Source: Candidatus Kaiserbacteria bacterium
Lineage (GTDB): Bacteria; Patescibacteriota; Minisyncoccia; Phycocordibacterales; Phycocordibacteraceae
Assembly (NCBI GenBank): GCA_023267735.1
Contig: JAHFMT010000001.1
Location: 1-38,260 of the forward strand
Reading direction: 5' to 3'
Length of the DNA: 38,260 nt
The notes beneath the pieces were generated by a model. It was given only the letters and a program-made list of their open reading frames with translations, did not search any database and was not told the origin of the DNA. The position numbers and the translations under genes were made by a program. This document shows, piece by piece, positions 9,563 through 18,660 of the stretch. The stretch's first letter is position 1, and each line of letters begins with the position of its first letter.

Positions 9563-10369
9563 ATGAGACGCGCCCTTGTGCTCTTTATTGCCCTTGCGCT
9601 CCCCTTTGCTGCTGGGGCACAGACCACCACTCCAACCCTGCCTGATCCTGGAATGCTTCCAGACAGTCCGTTGTATTTCCTTAAATCATGGGGCGAAGGT
9701 CTCGGGACAATCTTCACCTTCAATGCTGAGAAAAAAGTAAATCGCTTGGTCCATCTCGCCGGTGTCCGACTCGCTGAATACGAGAAGCTTGTACAGGAAG
9801 GTAAGACTGAGATTGCTAACCAAGCGCTCAAGCGATATGAGGAAAGTGTTGACCGGACAAACGAACGAGCAGAGGCGATAAAAGATCGTGCACCGGAAGT
9901 CCAGAAGCACGTCGCAGAAGTAATAAAAATACAGCATACGATTTTGGAACAGGGAACTGAACAGGTCCCTGAGCCCGCCCACTCGGCAAACGCTCGTCCT
10001 GAAGAGGCAGGTGCTAAAGAAAAACAGGTTCCAGAATCTGGAGTCTCAGTATCTATCGTTTCTCCTGCAGATGGTATAACTATAGGTCTCGGAAAAACAA
10101 CACTCTTCTCTGCCGAAGCGCACGGTGGTTCAGAAAAGTATCACTATGTCTGGAATTTTTCTGATGGCACCGGTCCACGATACGATTTGAGCAGTTATAA
10201 GGGAAATACTAACAGTATTTCATACTCCTTTGATCGCGTCGGTACATATACGGTGACCGTAACAGCGTCCGACTCAAACGGGGTAACGGCAACCGCTCAA
10301 AACAAAGTTTCTGTTTTTGAATTCTCTTCAAAAACGCCTGGAGGAATAAAAGGTGATATAGAACAATAA
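9563..10369 (+). CDS. Secreted protein with DUF5667-like region and C-terminal PKD domain
   Basis: Signal peptide; LPDSPLYFLKSWGEGLGTIFTFNAEKK; PKD-like YHYVWNFSDGTG...SYSFDRVGTYTVTVTASD. Confidence 0.75.
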   Translation: MRRALVLFIALALPFAAGAQTTTPTLPDPGMLPDSPLYFLKSWGEGLGTIFTFNAEKKVNRLVHLAGVRLAEYEKLVQEGKTEIANQALKRYEESVDRTNERAEAIKDRAPEVQKHVAEVIKIQHTILEQGTEQVPEPAHSANARPEEAGAKEKQVPESGVSVSIVSPADGITIGLGKTTLFSAEAHGGSEKYHYVWNFSDGTGPRYDLSSYKGNTNSISYSFDRVGTYTVTVTASDSNGVTATAQNKVSVFEFSSKTPGGIKGDIEQ

Positions 10370-10403
10370 AACAAAAGCCCCGCAATTGCGGGGCTTTTGT
10401 TTT
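10368..10403. terminator. Bidirectional terminator between convergent genes
   Basis: AAAACAAAAGCCCCGCaattGCGGGGCTTTTGTTTT. Confidence 0.85.
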
Positions 10404-10409
10404 AGAGCA

Positions 10410-10985
10410 TTACGCCTTACTTACACGCTCAACGTACTCTCCCGTCTCGGTGTTGATCTTCAGCACGTCACCAACGTTGATAAAGAGTGGGGCAGTCACT
10501 ACCGCGCCAGATTCAAGGGTTACCTGCTTGTTGCCACCGGTTGCCGTATCTCCCTTATTTGAAGGAGGTGCATCCTTCACCTCAAGATCAACCTTGAGAG
10601 GAATCTTGATGGACATTGGCTTCTCTTTATAGACCATCACTTCCACTTCATCATTTTGCTTCAACCACTGAATCTTTTCGTGGAGGGCGTCTTCAGGGAA
10701 GGCGAAGCGGTTCTTTGCATTTCCTGTCTCTGCAAACCATGACTCACCACGGTTGGTGTAGAGGTAATTAGCGTCCATGGTCTCAATTTCTGCCTCCTTT
10801 ACGGTCTCGTTCTGGTGGAAGGAGATTTCCTGCACACGGCCGGAAACGAGGTGGCGGAGCTTGGTCTGGTTCACTGGTTTACGCATCTGCATGCGGAATA
10901 CGTGTGACGAGAGCACTTCGTATGGTTCGTCATTGTATTCAATAACGGTCTTAGGAACGATTTCGTTGTACGAGAGGATTGCCAT
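10410..10985 (-). CDS. efp: Elongation factor P
   Basis: YNEIVPKTVIEYNDEPYEVLSSHVFRMQMRKPVNQTKLRHLVSGR; EF-P C-terminal pattern (NTETGEYVERV). Confidence 0.9.
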   Translation of the reverse strand: MAILSYNEIVPKTVIEYNDEPYEVLSSHVFRMQMRKPVNQTKLRHLVSGRVQEISFHQNETVKEAEIETMDANYLYTNRGESWFAETGNAKNRFAFPEDALHEKIQWLKQNDEVEVMVYKEKPMSIKIPLKVDLEVKDAPPSNKGDTATGGNKQVTLESGAVVTAPLFINVGDVLKINTETGEYVERVSKA

Positions 10986-11078
10986 AGGGATAAGAGTTGC
11001 AATAAAAAACCGCCAAAGGCGAGTAGGGGAATACTACCACGCCTCGTGATGCTTTTCACCCCAGTAGCGGGTGAGATA

Positions 11079-11106
11079 TTGACAAGCGTTTCAGATAGAG
11101 TAGATT
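11079..11106 (+). promoter_or_regulatory. Candidate promoter of an intergenic plus-strand ncRNA
   Basis: TTGACA-16 nt-TAGATT between two minus-strand genes. Confidence 0.55.
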
Positions 11107-11111
11107 ACGTC

Positions 11112-11277
11112 GGCTGGTGTGGCGACGGAGCGGCCCAGCATACTCGGCAGTTGTGCCGTACAAAGACAGCTCCTCTTGAGCGTATAGGGAAAACCCAGGG
11201 CAACGTGTTCCCCCAAATATACACCATCAAGCAATGCCGCCCACGGCGGGTTCCATCTCGGAACCCGCCGTTTCTTT
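11112..11277 (+). ncRNA. Candidate structured small RNA ending at an intrinsic terminator
   Basis: Promoter upstream; stems TGGTGT/ACACCA, GGAGC/GCTCC, TACtcGGCAgttgTGCCGTA; terminator CGGCGGGTTCCatctcGGAACCCGCCGTTTCTTT. Confidence 0.5.
11244..11277 (+). terminator. Intrinsic terminator on the plus strand
   Basis: 11-bp perfect stem followed by TTTCTTT on the plus strand only. Confidence 0.8.
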
Positions 11278-12325
11278 ATGCGTTCTTAAGCGCTTCGCGT
11301 ACCTGCTTCAAGAGATCGGTTGCAATTGGCTTGTTCTCGCGGAGGAAGGTACGTGTAGCGTCGTATCCAACGGCAAGCTTCGTATCACCCATCTTGTAGG
11401 TAGCGCCTGATTTGGTGACAATACCGAACTTCTCACCAAGGGCGATAAGCTCACCTTCACGGCTAATGCCTTCGTTGTAGAGGAGATCAAACTCAGTGGT
11501 CTTAAATGGGGCAGCGACCTTGTTCTTCACCACCTTTACGCGTACACGACCACCCACAACCTCCTCACCCTTCTTAATGCTTGCGATGCGGCGAATGTCC
11601 AAGCGTACGGAGGTATAGAACTTAAGCGCCTTGCCTCCTGGCGTGGTCTCTGGGTTCCCAAACATGACACCAATTTGCATACGTATCTGATTGATAAAGA
11701 TCACAATGGTCTTGCTGCGCGCAACAATGGCCGTGAGTTTGCGGAGCGCCTGTGACATGAGACGCGCTTGTTTACCCACATGCTGCTGGCCCATATCACC
11801 CTCAATCTCATCTTTCGGGGTGAGTGCCGCAACGGAGTCCACGACAATCACATCAATGGTGCCACTGCGTACCAATGACTCCACAATCTCAAGCGCCTGT
11901 TCACCAGTGTCTGGTTGGGAGATAAGAAGCTCATCAAGTCTCACACCAATGCGCCGTGCATACTCTGGATCAAGTGCATGTTCGGCATCAATGAAGGAAC
12001 AGACACCGCCTTTCTTCTGCGCCTCAGCAATGACGTGGAGGGCGAGCGTTGTTTTTCCTGAAGACTCAGGACCAAATACCTCAACGATGCGGCCGCAGGG
12101 AAGTCCGCCAATACCAAGTGCGGCATCCAATCCTATGGAGCCTGTAGGAATTGCAGGAATTGCTGCAGGCTTCTCACCCTTGGCGAAGGTCATGATGGAA
12201 TCATCACCGAACTTCGTCTTAATTTCTTTTATCGCTAACTCAATAGAGCGATGCTTTGCATCGGTATCACCTGAGGTATCACGTGCGGTTAGTGTTTTTG
12301 GTGCTTTGGTTACTTTCTTTTTCAT
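11276..12325 (-). CDS. recA: Recombinase RecA
   Basis: [47 protein letters not shown]. Start [10 protein letters not shown] at 12325 rather than the longer 12379 ORF. Confidence 0.95.
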   Translation of the reverse strand: MKKKVTKAPKTLTARDTSGDTDAKHRSIELAIKEIKTKFGDDSIMTFAKGEKPAAIPAIPTGSIGLDAALGIGGLPCGRIVEVFGPESSGKTTLALHVIAEAQKKGGVCSFIDAEHALDPEYARRIGVRLDELLISQPDTGEQALEIVESLVRSGTIDVIVVDSVAALTPKDEIEGDMGQQHVGKQARLMSQALRKLTAIVARSKTIVIFINQIRMQIGVMFGNPETTPGGKALKFYTSVRLDIRRIASIKKGEEVVGGRVRVKVVKNKVAAPFKTTEFDLLYNEGISREGELIALGEKFGIVTKSGATYKMGDTKLAVGYDATRTFLRENKPIATDLLKQVREALKNA

Positions 12326-12335
12326 ACAATAAAGG

Positions 12336-12659
12336 TTAGGGAACAAACACCATCCGCCGCACTGTATCGGTTCGCCCAAAGCGGTCCGTGGCTGTAAGGG
12401 TAAGTATAGCGCTCCCTGGCGGAAGCGTCAGGGAGGTGGAAAAGGTACCCGTGCTGTCTATAAGAAGCGTACCGTCGTTGAGAGTGAGGGATTCGGCACG
12501 CTTCGCTACGCCCGTAATAGCAACGGCGCCACCGTCCGCACGGAACCCATCCTCAGGGGAGGAAAGTCGTATAGCAGGCCCCAACATAAGGGGCGTAGCC
12601 TCAATCGCGCCATATCCCAGCACAAGGATAACGAGGCCGCCAAGCACCAGCCGGATCAT
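12336..12659 (-). CDS. Hypothetical membrane-anchored Ig-like protein
   Basis: N-terminal TM, 107 aa, overlaps the ftsK stop by 4 nt (ATGA). Confidence 0.6.
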   Translation of the reverse strand: MIRLVLGGLVILVLGYGAIEATPLMLGPAIRLSSPEDGFRADGGAVAITGVAKRAESLTLNDGTLLIDSTGTFSTSLTLPPGSAILTLTATDRFGRTDTVRRMVFVP

Positions 12660-14869
12660 ACCGGTTCACTTACGCTTTCTGGCTCAGGAGCCCCTGCTTT
12701 GGCGCCCGTAAGGACATCACGTGGGCGAGAACCATCGGCAGGGCCAATCACCCCTTTTTCTTCAAGGATATCCATGAGGCGGGCTGCACGGGAATAGCCA
12801 ATACGGAGCTTGCGCTGGAGATAGGAGGTAGAGGCGCGGCCAGCTTCTTCAACAGCAGTCTTTGCTTCAAGGTACATGTCGTCATCAACATCGTCCTCAC
12901 CATTGGCAAGCATGATGGCGACGTTTGGGTCGGTACCATTAGCACTTGCACCACCGACACCTCCCAAATCAAGGAGGGAACCGTCCCCAGCGTTGTACTC
13001 CTTTATATGCTTCACAATCTTCTTGGCTTCGGTTTCGCTGATGTATGCGGTCTGGATACGTACTGGCTTTTGCATATCAGCAGAAAGATAGAGCATGTCA
13101 CCGGCACCAAGGAGTGTTTCGGCACCTGCACCATCAAGAATGGTGCGTGAGTCTATCTGGGATGCTACCTGCAGCGCAAGACGTGTTGGTACGTTTGCTT
13201 TGATGAGGCCGGTAATGACATTCACGGAAGGACGCTGGGTGGAGAGTACCAAGTGAATACCAACCGCGCGGCTCATCTGTGCCAGGCGTACGATGCCCGC
13301 TTCAAGTTCACGAGGGAAGCTCTGCATGATATCGGCGAGTTCGTCTACCACAATCACGATGTACGGCATTGACTCTGGCAGCTCCTCTCCCTCTTTTGCG
13401 TTCTGTCGTGCTGGCTCAACGATAGTGGTGTGATATGACTCAATATCACGTACCTGCTCTGCCTCAAGAATGTTGTAGCGGCGTTCCATTTCCTTGGTTG
13501 CCCACTTCAGTGCCATGATGGTCTTCTTTGGATCGGTAATCACCGGGGTGAGGAGATGCGGGATACCGTTATACATCGTGAGCTCCACGCGCTTTGGATC
13601 CACCATGATAAAGCGAAGCTGGTTTGGACCATTTCTGTACAAAAGGGAGGTGATGATGGCGTGGATGGCTACTGACTTTCCAGAGCCGGTTGCACCCGCT
13701 ACGAGCGCGTGTGGTGCTTTGGCGATATTCAAATAGCGTGGCACACCGCTGATGTCACGACCAAGGGCAGCAAGGAGTGGCTTCTTGCTCTCAGTCCACT
13801 CAGAAGAGGTGAGAGTGCCTTTGAGGCCCACCATCGCCTTGGAAGAGTTCGGCACTTCAATACCTACCAGCGACTTACCAGGGATAGGGGCTTCAATACG
13901 TACTGGGTGTGCGGCAAGTGCAAGCTCTAGGTTGTTTTGCAGGGAGAGGATCTTTGAAAGACGTACGCCCTCTGCAGGCTTCATGGCATAGCGGGTCACG
14001 GTAGGACCTACGGACACCTCATCCATCTCTACCGGTATGCCGAACTTCTCAAGGGTGCGCTTAATGATGTTTGCATTTGCCTTGATGTCACCAGTACCTG
14101 GTTTGCCAGAGTCATCTCCGAGCAATGAAAGGGGGGGCGGGTTGTACTCACTATCAATAGTAGGAATGGCATGTGCAGATACGGGTGCGGCTCCTTCACC
14201 AAACATCTTCACTATGGGATCAGCTGCTGTTGGTACAGGAGGGATGATTGCGGGCATAACATCCTCTTTCATCTTTGTAGGCTTCTCAGCAACAGGCTTT
14301 TCTTCAGAAGTCTCCTCTTCCTCAGCCTGTGCTTTTTGTGGGCGACGTGCCCAGAGATACTGCAGGCCAGAAAGAAGTGCTCGGCCTATAGCAACGAGCA
14401 TGCGCATGAGTGCGTCAAAGAATCGATCAATACCAAATACAATCACTCCTGCAACGAACGCTACTGCAAGCAGGATTACTACCGCACCCCAGAACCCAAA
14501 CATTCCTGAAAGAGCGTTACCGATATCACGGCCCACCATGCCGCCTGCTTTTGTAGTGGTGATACCAAGCAACGAGAGAAGGGAGAGACAGATGAGTATG
14601 AAGCCAACACCATGAAGTGTGGAGACAGGATTCTTGCGCATGATGACCGCACCTCCCGCGAATATAAGTGCGGGTGGAATTAGGTACCCGCCGATACCTA
14701 TGAGATCAAAGAGAAGAGTAAAGCCCGCACCGCCTGCAGCTCCTCCTGCTCTACCTGCACCAAGGGCAAGGATGATGCCGAGCGCAACGAGCGCAATACC
14801 GAGTATCCACGAAAACGCAGCCCGACCCTCCGTGCTCTTTGGTGCGCGAGACTGCTTTTTACGTGCCAT
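12656..14869 (-). CDS. ftsK: DNA translocase FtsK
   Basis: N-terminal TMs, HALVAGATGSGKSVAIHAIITSLLYR, C-terminal gamma winged helix. Start MARKKQSRAPK at 14869 with TACAAT 9 nt upstream. Confidence 0.95.
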   Translation of the reverse strand: MARKKQSRAPKSTEGRAAFSWILGIALVALGIILALGAGRAGGAAGGAGFTLLFDLIGIGGYLIPPALIFAGGAVIMRKNPVSTLHGVGFILICLSLLSLLGITTTKAGGMVGRDIGNALSGMFGFWGAVVILLAVAFVAGVIVFGIDRFFDALMRMLVAIGRALLSGLQYLWARRPQKAQAEEEETSEEKPVAEKPTKMKEDVMPAIIPPVPTAADPIVKMFGEGAAPVSAHAIPTIDSEYNPPPLSLLGDDSGKPGTGDIKANANIIKRTLEKFGIPVEMDEVSVGPTVTRYAMKPAEGVRLSKILSLQNNLELALAAHPVRIEAPIPGKSLVGIEVPNSSKAMVGLKGTLTSSEWTESKKPLLAALGRDISGVPRYLNIAKAPHALVAGATGSGKSVAIHAIITSLLYRNGPNQLRFIMVDPKRVELTMYNGIPHLLTPVITDPKKTIMALKWATKEMERRYNILEAEQVRDIESYHTTIVEPARQNAKEGEELPESMPYIVIVVDELADIMQSFPRELEAGIVRLAQMSRAVGIHLVLSTQRPSVNVITGLIKANVPTRLALQVASQIDSRTILDGAGAETLLGAGDMLYLSADMQKPVRIQTAYISETEAKKIVKHIKEYNAGDGSLLDLGGVGGASANGTDPNVAIMLANGEDDVDDDMYLEAKTAVEEAGRASTSYLQRKLRIGYSRAARLMDILEEKGVIGPADGSRPRDVLTGAKAGAPEPESVSEPV

Positions 14870-14976
14870 GTGTGAACTATTGTAGCATTTATACACAAGG
14901 GTTTCCGCATCATTTTTACAGACACAAATACTAAAGGGTTGCACATAGAGACATGAGGTCTATAATTGTCCTCAAC

Positions 14977-15759
14977 ATGTCTTATACGCAAAAGACACCC
15001 CACGACACTGATGCAAAGCATGTGTCTTTGAATGTCCGCAAGAAGCAGAACGACATGGATTCATTTGTTCTTGAAAAGGCAATATTCTCAAATATATTTG
15101 AAAAGGACATACAGCGTGTGTACCTATACAAAAAGGCAGAACGACTCGCCAAGGCAGTGTCTTTGATAGCTCCAGGATTGGCTGCAGTGCCTGATCTGGC
15201 ACGTCGGGTAGAGAAGCTTTCGCTCGCACTTGTGGACGCGTCTCTTGAAGTGCCTGCTATCTCCCGTGACCTTCTTGCGAAGGAGCTTCTGGCACTTTCA
15301 AGTTTGGTCGGCGTGGCGCGGGTACGTGGCCTCCTTTCTCACATGAACACAGAGATTATTGCGGGCGAAGCAAAGAATCTTCTTGATGAGATTGCGGCAT
15401 ATGAGCCGCCGCACATCACCTTGCCAGAGGCGCCAACCATCCCGGCACTTTCACGCAAGGTGGCCATGCTTCCACACGACTCGCAGAAGAGCGTATCGGT
15501 ATCACGCGTGCAGGCTGCTACGCATAAAGGACAAGTGTCTGATAAAGGACATATAAAGGACACAGTAAAGAAGGAGAGCCGTGCTTCCGCTATTATTGCG
15601 GTTCTCAAGGAGAAGGGAGCTACTGATATAAAGGGTATATCTACTATTGTGCGTGGGGTAAGTGAGAAAACGATCCAGCGTGAGCTTACCCAGCTTGTAG
15701 CAGATGGCAAAGTTGTGCGTTCTGGTAGTCGTCGTTGGACGGCATACTCGCTGGCATAA
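14977..15759 (+). CDS. Hypothetical protein with C-terminal winged-helix/HTH domain
   Basis: C-terminus IIAVLKEKGATDIKGISTIVRGVSEKTIQRELTQLVADGKVVRSGSRRWTAYSLA. The track start at 14953 lies between -35 TTGCAC and -10 TATAAT, so ATG 14977 is preferred. Confidence 0.7.
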   Translation: MSYTQKTPHDTDAKHVSLNVRKKQNDMDSFVLEKAIFSNIFEKDIQRVYLYKKAERLAKAVSLIAPGLAAVPDLARRVEKLSLALVDASLEVPAISRDLLAKELLALSSLVGVARVRGLLSHMNTEIIAGEAKNLLDEIAAYEPPHITLPEAPTIPALSRKVAMLPHDSQKSVSVSRVQAATHKGQVSDKGHIKDTVKKESRASAIIAVLKEKGATDIKGISTIVRGVSEKTIQRELTQLVADGKVVRSGSRRWTAYSLA

Positions 15760-15773
15760 GGTATAGGGGTCTA

Positions 15774-15802
15774 TTGCGAAAAGGCCTTCTTTTTGGTATA
15801 GT
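15774..15802 (+). promoter_or_regulatory. Candidate promoter of a small RNA
   Basis: TTGCGA-17 nt-TATAGT; predicted +1 coincides with the first base of a long stem. Confidence 0.55.
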
Positions 15803-15808
15803 CCAGGG

Positions 15809-15906
15809 GTGGATAAAAGGGGTAACCGCCACTAGGTGAGACAGCCATATCTTGTTCTGCTTCGGCAGGGCAGGGTATGGCTTCTTTGCGTTATCCCCTT
15901 ATCCAC
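15809..15906 (+). ncRNA. Candidate about 98-nt structured RNA
   Basis: Closing stem GTGGATAA/TTATCCAC plus GGGG/CCCC; inner AGCCATA/TATGGCT and CTGCttcgGCAG hairpins; no convincing ORF. Confidence 0.5.
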
Positions 15907-16204
15907 ATGTGTGTACTGCCTTTGTTTACGCAGGTCTCGGTATATACTTGGTATACGCCGATACTTGTTGAAGTATTCGGGGCGGTTTGGCCTTTGAAAA
16001 TTTAATACGTGTCTAGCCAACACGAATGTGTTTCTTTCTGCACGTCTGTTTGTCCCGTTATGGATGCATTACCGAATGAAACATTACGTTTGCCAACTAG
16101 CCCATGGAGCGCACGTCGAGCGTGCTCTGTGGGGTAGTGTGAAAATCGTCAACTGCATTGCTTCGCAAGAAGCAGGGTGGAAGACATTACAAAATTGCAC
16201 GCGG

Positions 16205-16243
16205 GCGCGTGCGCACTCAACTCAATAAACCGAGCGCGTGCGC
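16205..16243 (+). repeat. Direct repeat of GCGCGTGCGC (2 copies) in the leader of the surface-protein gene
   Basis: Copies at 16205-16214 and 16234-16243. Confidence 0.7.
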
Positions 16244-16271
16244 GCCGCCTTAAAATTACTTACAAGAAAAT

Positions 16272-18191
16272 ATGAAAAGCATGACTATGAGCATGGCCAA
16301 GGTTGCAGCTATCGTTGCATCTGTAGGTCTTGTTCTCGGTTCGTTCGCTCTCGTTTCCTCTGCTCGCGCAGCTACTGTTGCTGAGCTCCAGGCGATGATT
16401 GCACAGCTCACTGCACAGATTGCAGCGCTTTCCGGTTCTACGGCAGCTCCAGCAGCATCTTTCACTAAGGACCTCACTATTGGTTCTACAGGTGCAGATG
16501 TTACTGCGCTCCAGAATTGGCTTATCAGTGGTGGATACAGCGTTCCAGCTGGCGCAACAGGCTACTTTGGTGAACAGACCAAGATGGCACTTGCTGCATA
16601 CCAGGCTAAGGTTGGAATCACTCCAGCTTCTGGTTACTTTGGCCCGATCACTCGCGCTAAGGTAAACATGGCTGCTCCTTCTACCTCTACTACAGGTTCT
16701 ACTTCAACCGGTTCTACTGGTTCAGTAGCTCTCTCAGGTGGTGAAGGTCAGGTCTCTAACATCGACGCTCTTGGTGATATCGAGAGCACTGTTGATGAAG
16801 GCAAGACTGAGCAGGTTGTTGGTGCAGAAATCGAAGCTCAGGATTCTGACATCGCTGTGCAGCGCGTTGACGTAGAAATCAGCACTGCTGATGCTTCTGG
16901 CAACGAAAGCTCACACCTCGATGACTACATCACTGAGGCGTCCCTTGTCTTCAACGGCAAGACGATTGCAACTATGGATGTTGATGAGGCAGATGAAGAT
17001 AACGATGTTTACACATTCCGCTTCTCTGGCTTGAATGCTGTTATTAAGGAAGATGACACTGCAGATCTTTACGTTGCAGTTACCGCAGTCAAGAACGTTG
17101 ACTCCGCTGACTCTGCTGTAAACCTCGAAGTGAAGATTCCTGAAGATGGTATCCGCGCAGTTGATGCTGCAGGTATCTCCGACACGTACGTTTCCTCTTC
17201 TGAGGAGACTGCACTCACTGAGACCTTCGGTATCGGTGAGCCAAATGGCGGTGAACTCGACATCAATGAAGGTGATACCAACATTGATAGCAAGACTGTT
17301 CAGGCTGACGAGGAAGATGACACCAATGGTGTTCTCGCTCTCGCTTTCAACCTTGAAGCAAAGGAACAGGATATAAACGTTGACTCTATTCCAGTAGGTC
17401 TCGTAACTTCTGAAAACGAAGGTGTTGATGGTCCTGTAAAGCGCGCTATCCTCAAGATGGACGGCAAGACCATTAAGACTAAGACAATCCCAGCTTCTGC
17501 AGGTACAAGCTACGAAGTTCTCTTCGACAACCTTGATCTCGATATCAAGGATGGCGATGAGCCTGAGTTCGAAGTGTACGTTGACCTCAACGACCTCGAC
17601 CTCACAACCTTCGCTTCTGGTACTACCCTCTACGCAACGACGACTGGTTCCGACTACGACGATGCTGAGGATGAGGCTGGTGACAACGTTTCAGTTGATG
17701 GTTCCGTTGACAACTCTTCTGACGGTCTCTTGACCTTCCAGGCACAGGGTATCGACGTGAAGCTTGTTAGCATGAGCTCAGTAACAACTACTGTTGACTC
17801 TACTGACAACGACTACGCTACGTACACCATGGTGCTTGACGTAACCGCCTTCGAAGAGGATGCATACATCCTTCAGGCAGGCGCGAGCGCAATCACTTAC
17901 CGCTTCGAGAACGCTTCGAGCGCAGCTAACCTTGGAACTTCGACGGCAACCACTACGGTTATCTCGTCAAACGCTTCAACTAGCGGCAGCTCGTACAAGG
18001 TTGGTGCAAACCAGACCAAGCGCTTCACGATTACGACAACTCTCGATCCGTTGGCAGCTAACGAAGGCGCTTCATACCGTATGCAGCTCCTCTCCGTTAT
18101 CTTCGGCTCCGACAACTCTGGCACTGGCCAGTCTTGGACCGCAGCTCCTGCGACAACCTACGAGACTGTTGGTACACTCATTGCTGACTAA
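16272..18191 (+). CDS. Large secreted, Asp/Glu/Ser/Thr-rich surface protein with N-terminal peptidoglycan-binding domain
   Basis: Signal peptide, coiled segment, PG_binding_1-like FTKDLTIGSTGADVTALQNWLISGGYSVPAGATGYFGEQTKMALAAYQAKVGI, then acidic repeats. Confidence 0.8.
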   Translation: MKSMTMSMAKVAAIVASVGLVLGSFALVSSARAATVAELQAMIAQLTAQIAALSGSTAAPAASFTKDLTIGSTGADVTALQNWLISGGYSVPAGATGYFGEQTKMALAAYQAKVGITPASGYFGPITRAKVNMAAPSTSTTGSTSTGSTGSVALSGGEGQVSNIDALGDIESTVDEGKTEQVVGAEIEAQDSDIAVQRVDVEISTADASGNESSHLDDYITEASLVFNGKTIATMDVDEADEDNDVYTFRFSGLNAVIKEDDTADLYVAVTAVKNVDSADSAVNLEVKIPEDGIRAVDAAGISDTYVSSSEETALTETFGIGEPNGGELDINEGDTNIDSKTVQADEEDDTNGVLALAFNLEAKEQDINVDSIPVGLVTSENEGVDGPVKRAILKMDGKTIKTKTIPASAGTSYEVLFDNLDLDIKDGDEPEFEVYVDLNDLDLTTFASGTTLYATTTGSDYDDAEDEAGDNVSVDGSVDNSSDGLLTFQAQGIDVKLVSMSSVTTTVDSTDNDYATYTMVLDVTAFEEDAYILQAGASAITYRFENASSAANLGTSTATTTVISSNASTSGSSYKVGANQTKRFTITTTLDPLAANEGASYRMQLLSVIFGSDNSGTGQSWTAAPATTYETVGTLIAD

Positions 18192-18228
18192 TACTCAGCC
18201 TGAGCTTCCAACCGGAATCGGTTAAGCT

Positions 18229-18263
18229 AAACAAAAACACCCCGAAAGGGGTGTTTTTGTTTT
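18229..18263 (+). terminator. Intrinsic terminator
   Basis: AAACAAAAACACCCCgaaaGGGGTGTTTTTGTTT. Confidence 0.9.
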
Positions 18264-18291
18264 ATCTGCTTTTAGAGTATGCTCCCTATGT

Positions 18292-18444
18292 ATGCGCGAC
18301 ATGCTCTACAACTTCGCCAAATTCACTGCTGGATTCCTGGCTATTGTTGCCGTATCCCTTTCTGTGGTTGCCATAACGGGTGGTCTGGCAGGGAGTGGGG
18401 AAGCCTCAGTGCTCTCTGCGGTAAAGGGATTCTTCACTAAATAA
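18292..18444 (+). CDS. 50-aa single-TM small protein (not in supplied ORF track)
   Basis: MRDMLYNFAKFTAGFLAIVAVSLSVVAITGGLAGSGEASVLSAVKGFFTK*; TATGCT 8 nt upstream; own terminator directly after the stop. Confidence 0.6.
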   Translation: MRDMLYNFAKFTAGFLAIVAVSLSVVAITGGLAGSGEASVLSAVKGFFTK

Positions 18445-18469
18445 CAAACCCCGAAAGGGGTTTTGTTGT
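18443..18469 (+). terminator. Intrinsic terminator
   Basis: AACAAACCCCgaaaGGGGTTTTGTT. Confidence 0.8.
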
Positions 18470-18495
18470 ATCTAGTAGCCCTGCATGATAGGGTA

Positions 18496-18567
18496 GGTAG
18501 GTACGAACCGAAGACCGTAGGTGGCGAAAGCCTTAATGTCCTGCGCAGGAGATTCGTCAGATACCTT
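18496..18567 (+). promoter_or_regulatory. Ribosomal protein L10 leader (rplJL autoregulation)
   Basis: ACCGAAGACCGTAGGTGGCGAAAGCCTTAATGTCCTGCGCAGGAG resembles the L10-leader core and lies directly upstream of rplJ. Confidence 0.85.
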
Positions 18568-18660
18568 TTATATAAGCTGGTATCTGATAGGGTCGACCCT
18601 CTCCTTTTCGTTCGTTACATAGGTAACTATTGAGAAGCATTTGCTTTTCACAAAACACAC

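Noticed and set aside
14953-14976. Upstream ATG of the 14953 ORF as the true start
   Set aside because: It falls between -35 TTGCAC and -10 TATAAT of the likely promoter; ATG 14977 is better supported.
15809-15906. SRP (4.5S) RNA, RNase P RNA or tmRNA at this locus
   Set aside because: Size is compatible with SRP RNA, but the GGAA tetraloop/AGCAGC motif is absent. RNase P P4 core and tmRNA T-arm/CCA end are also absent.
16400-18190. Tandem repeats or a CRISPR-like array in the surface-protein gene
   Set aside because: Repetition reflects biased codons and low-complexity acidic sequence; no regularly spaced identical repeats. No CRISPR array seen anywhere in the window.
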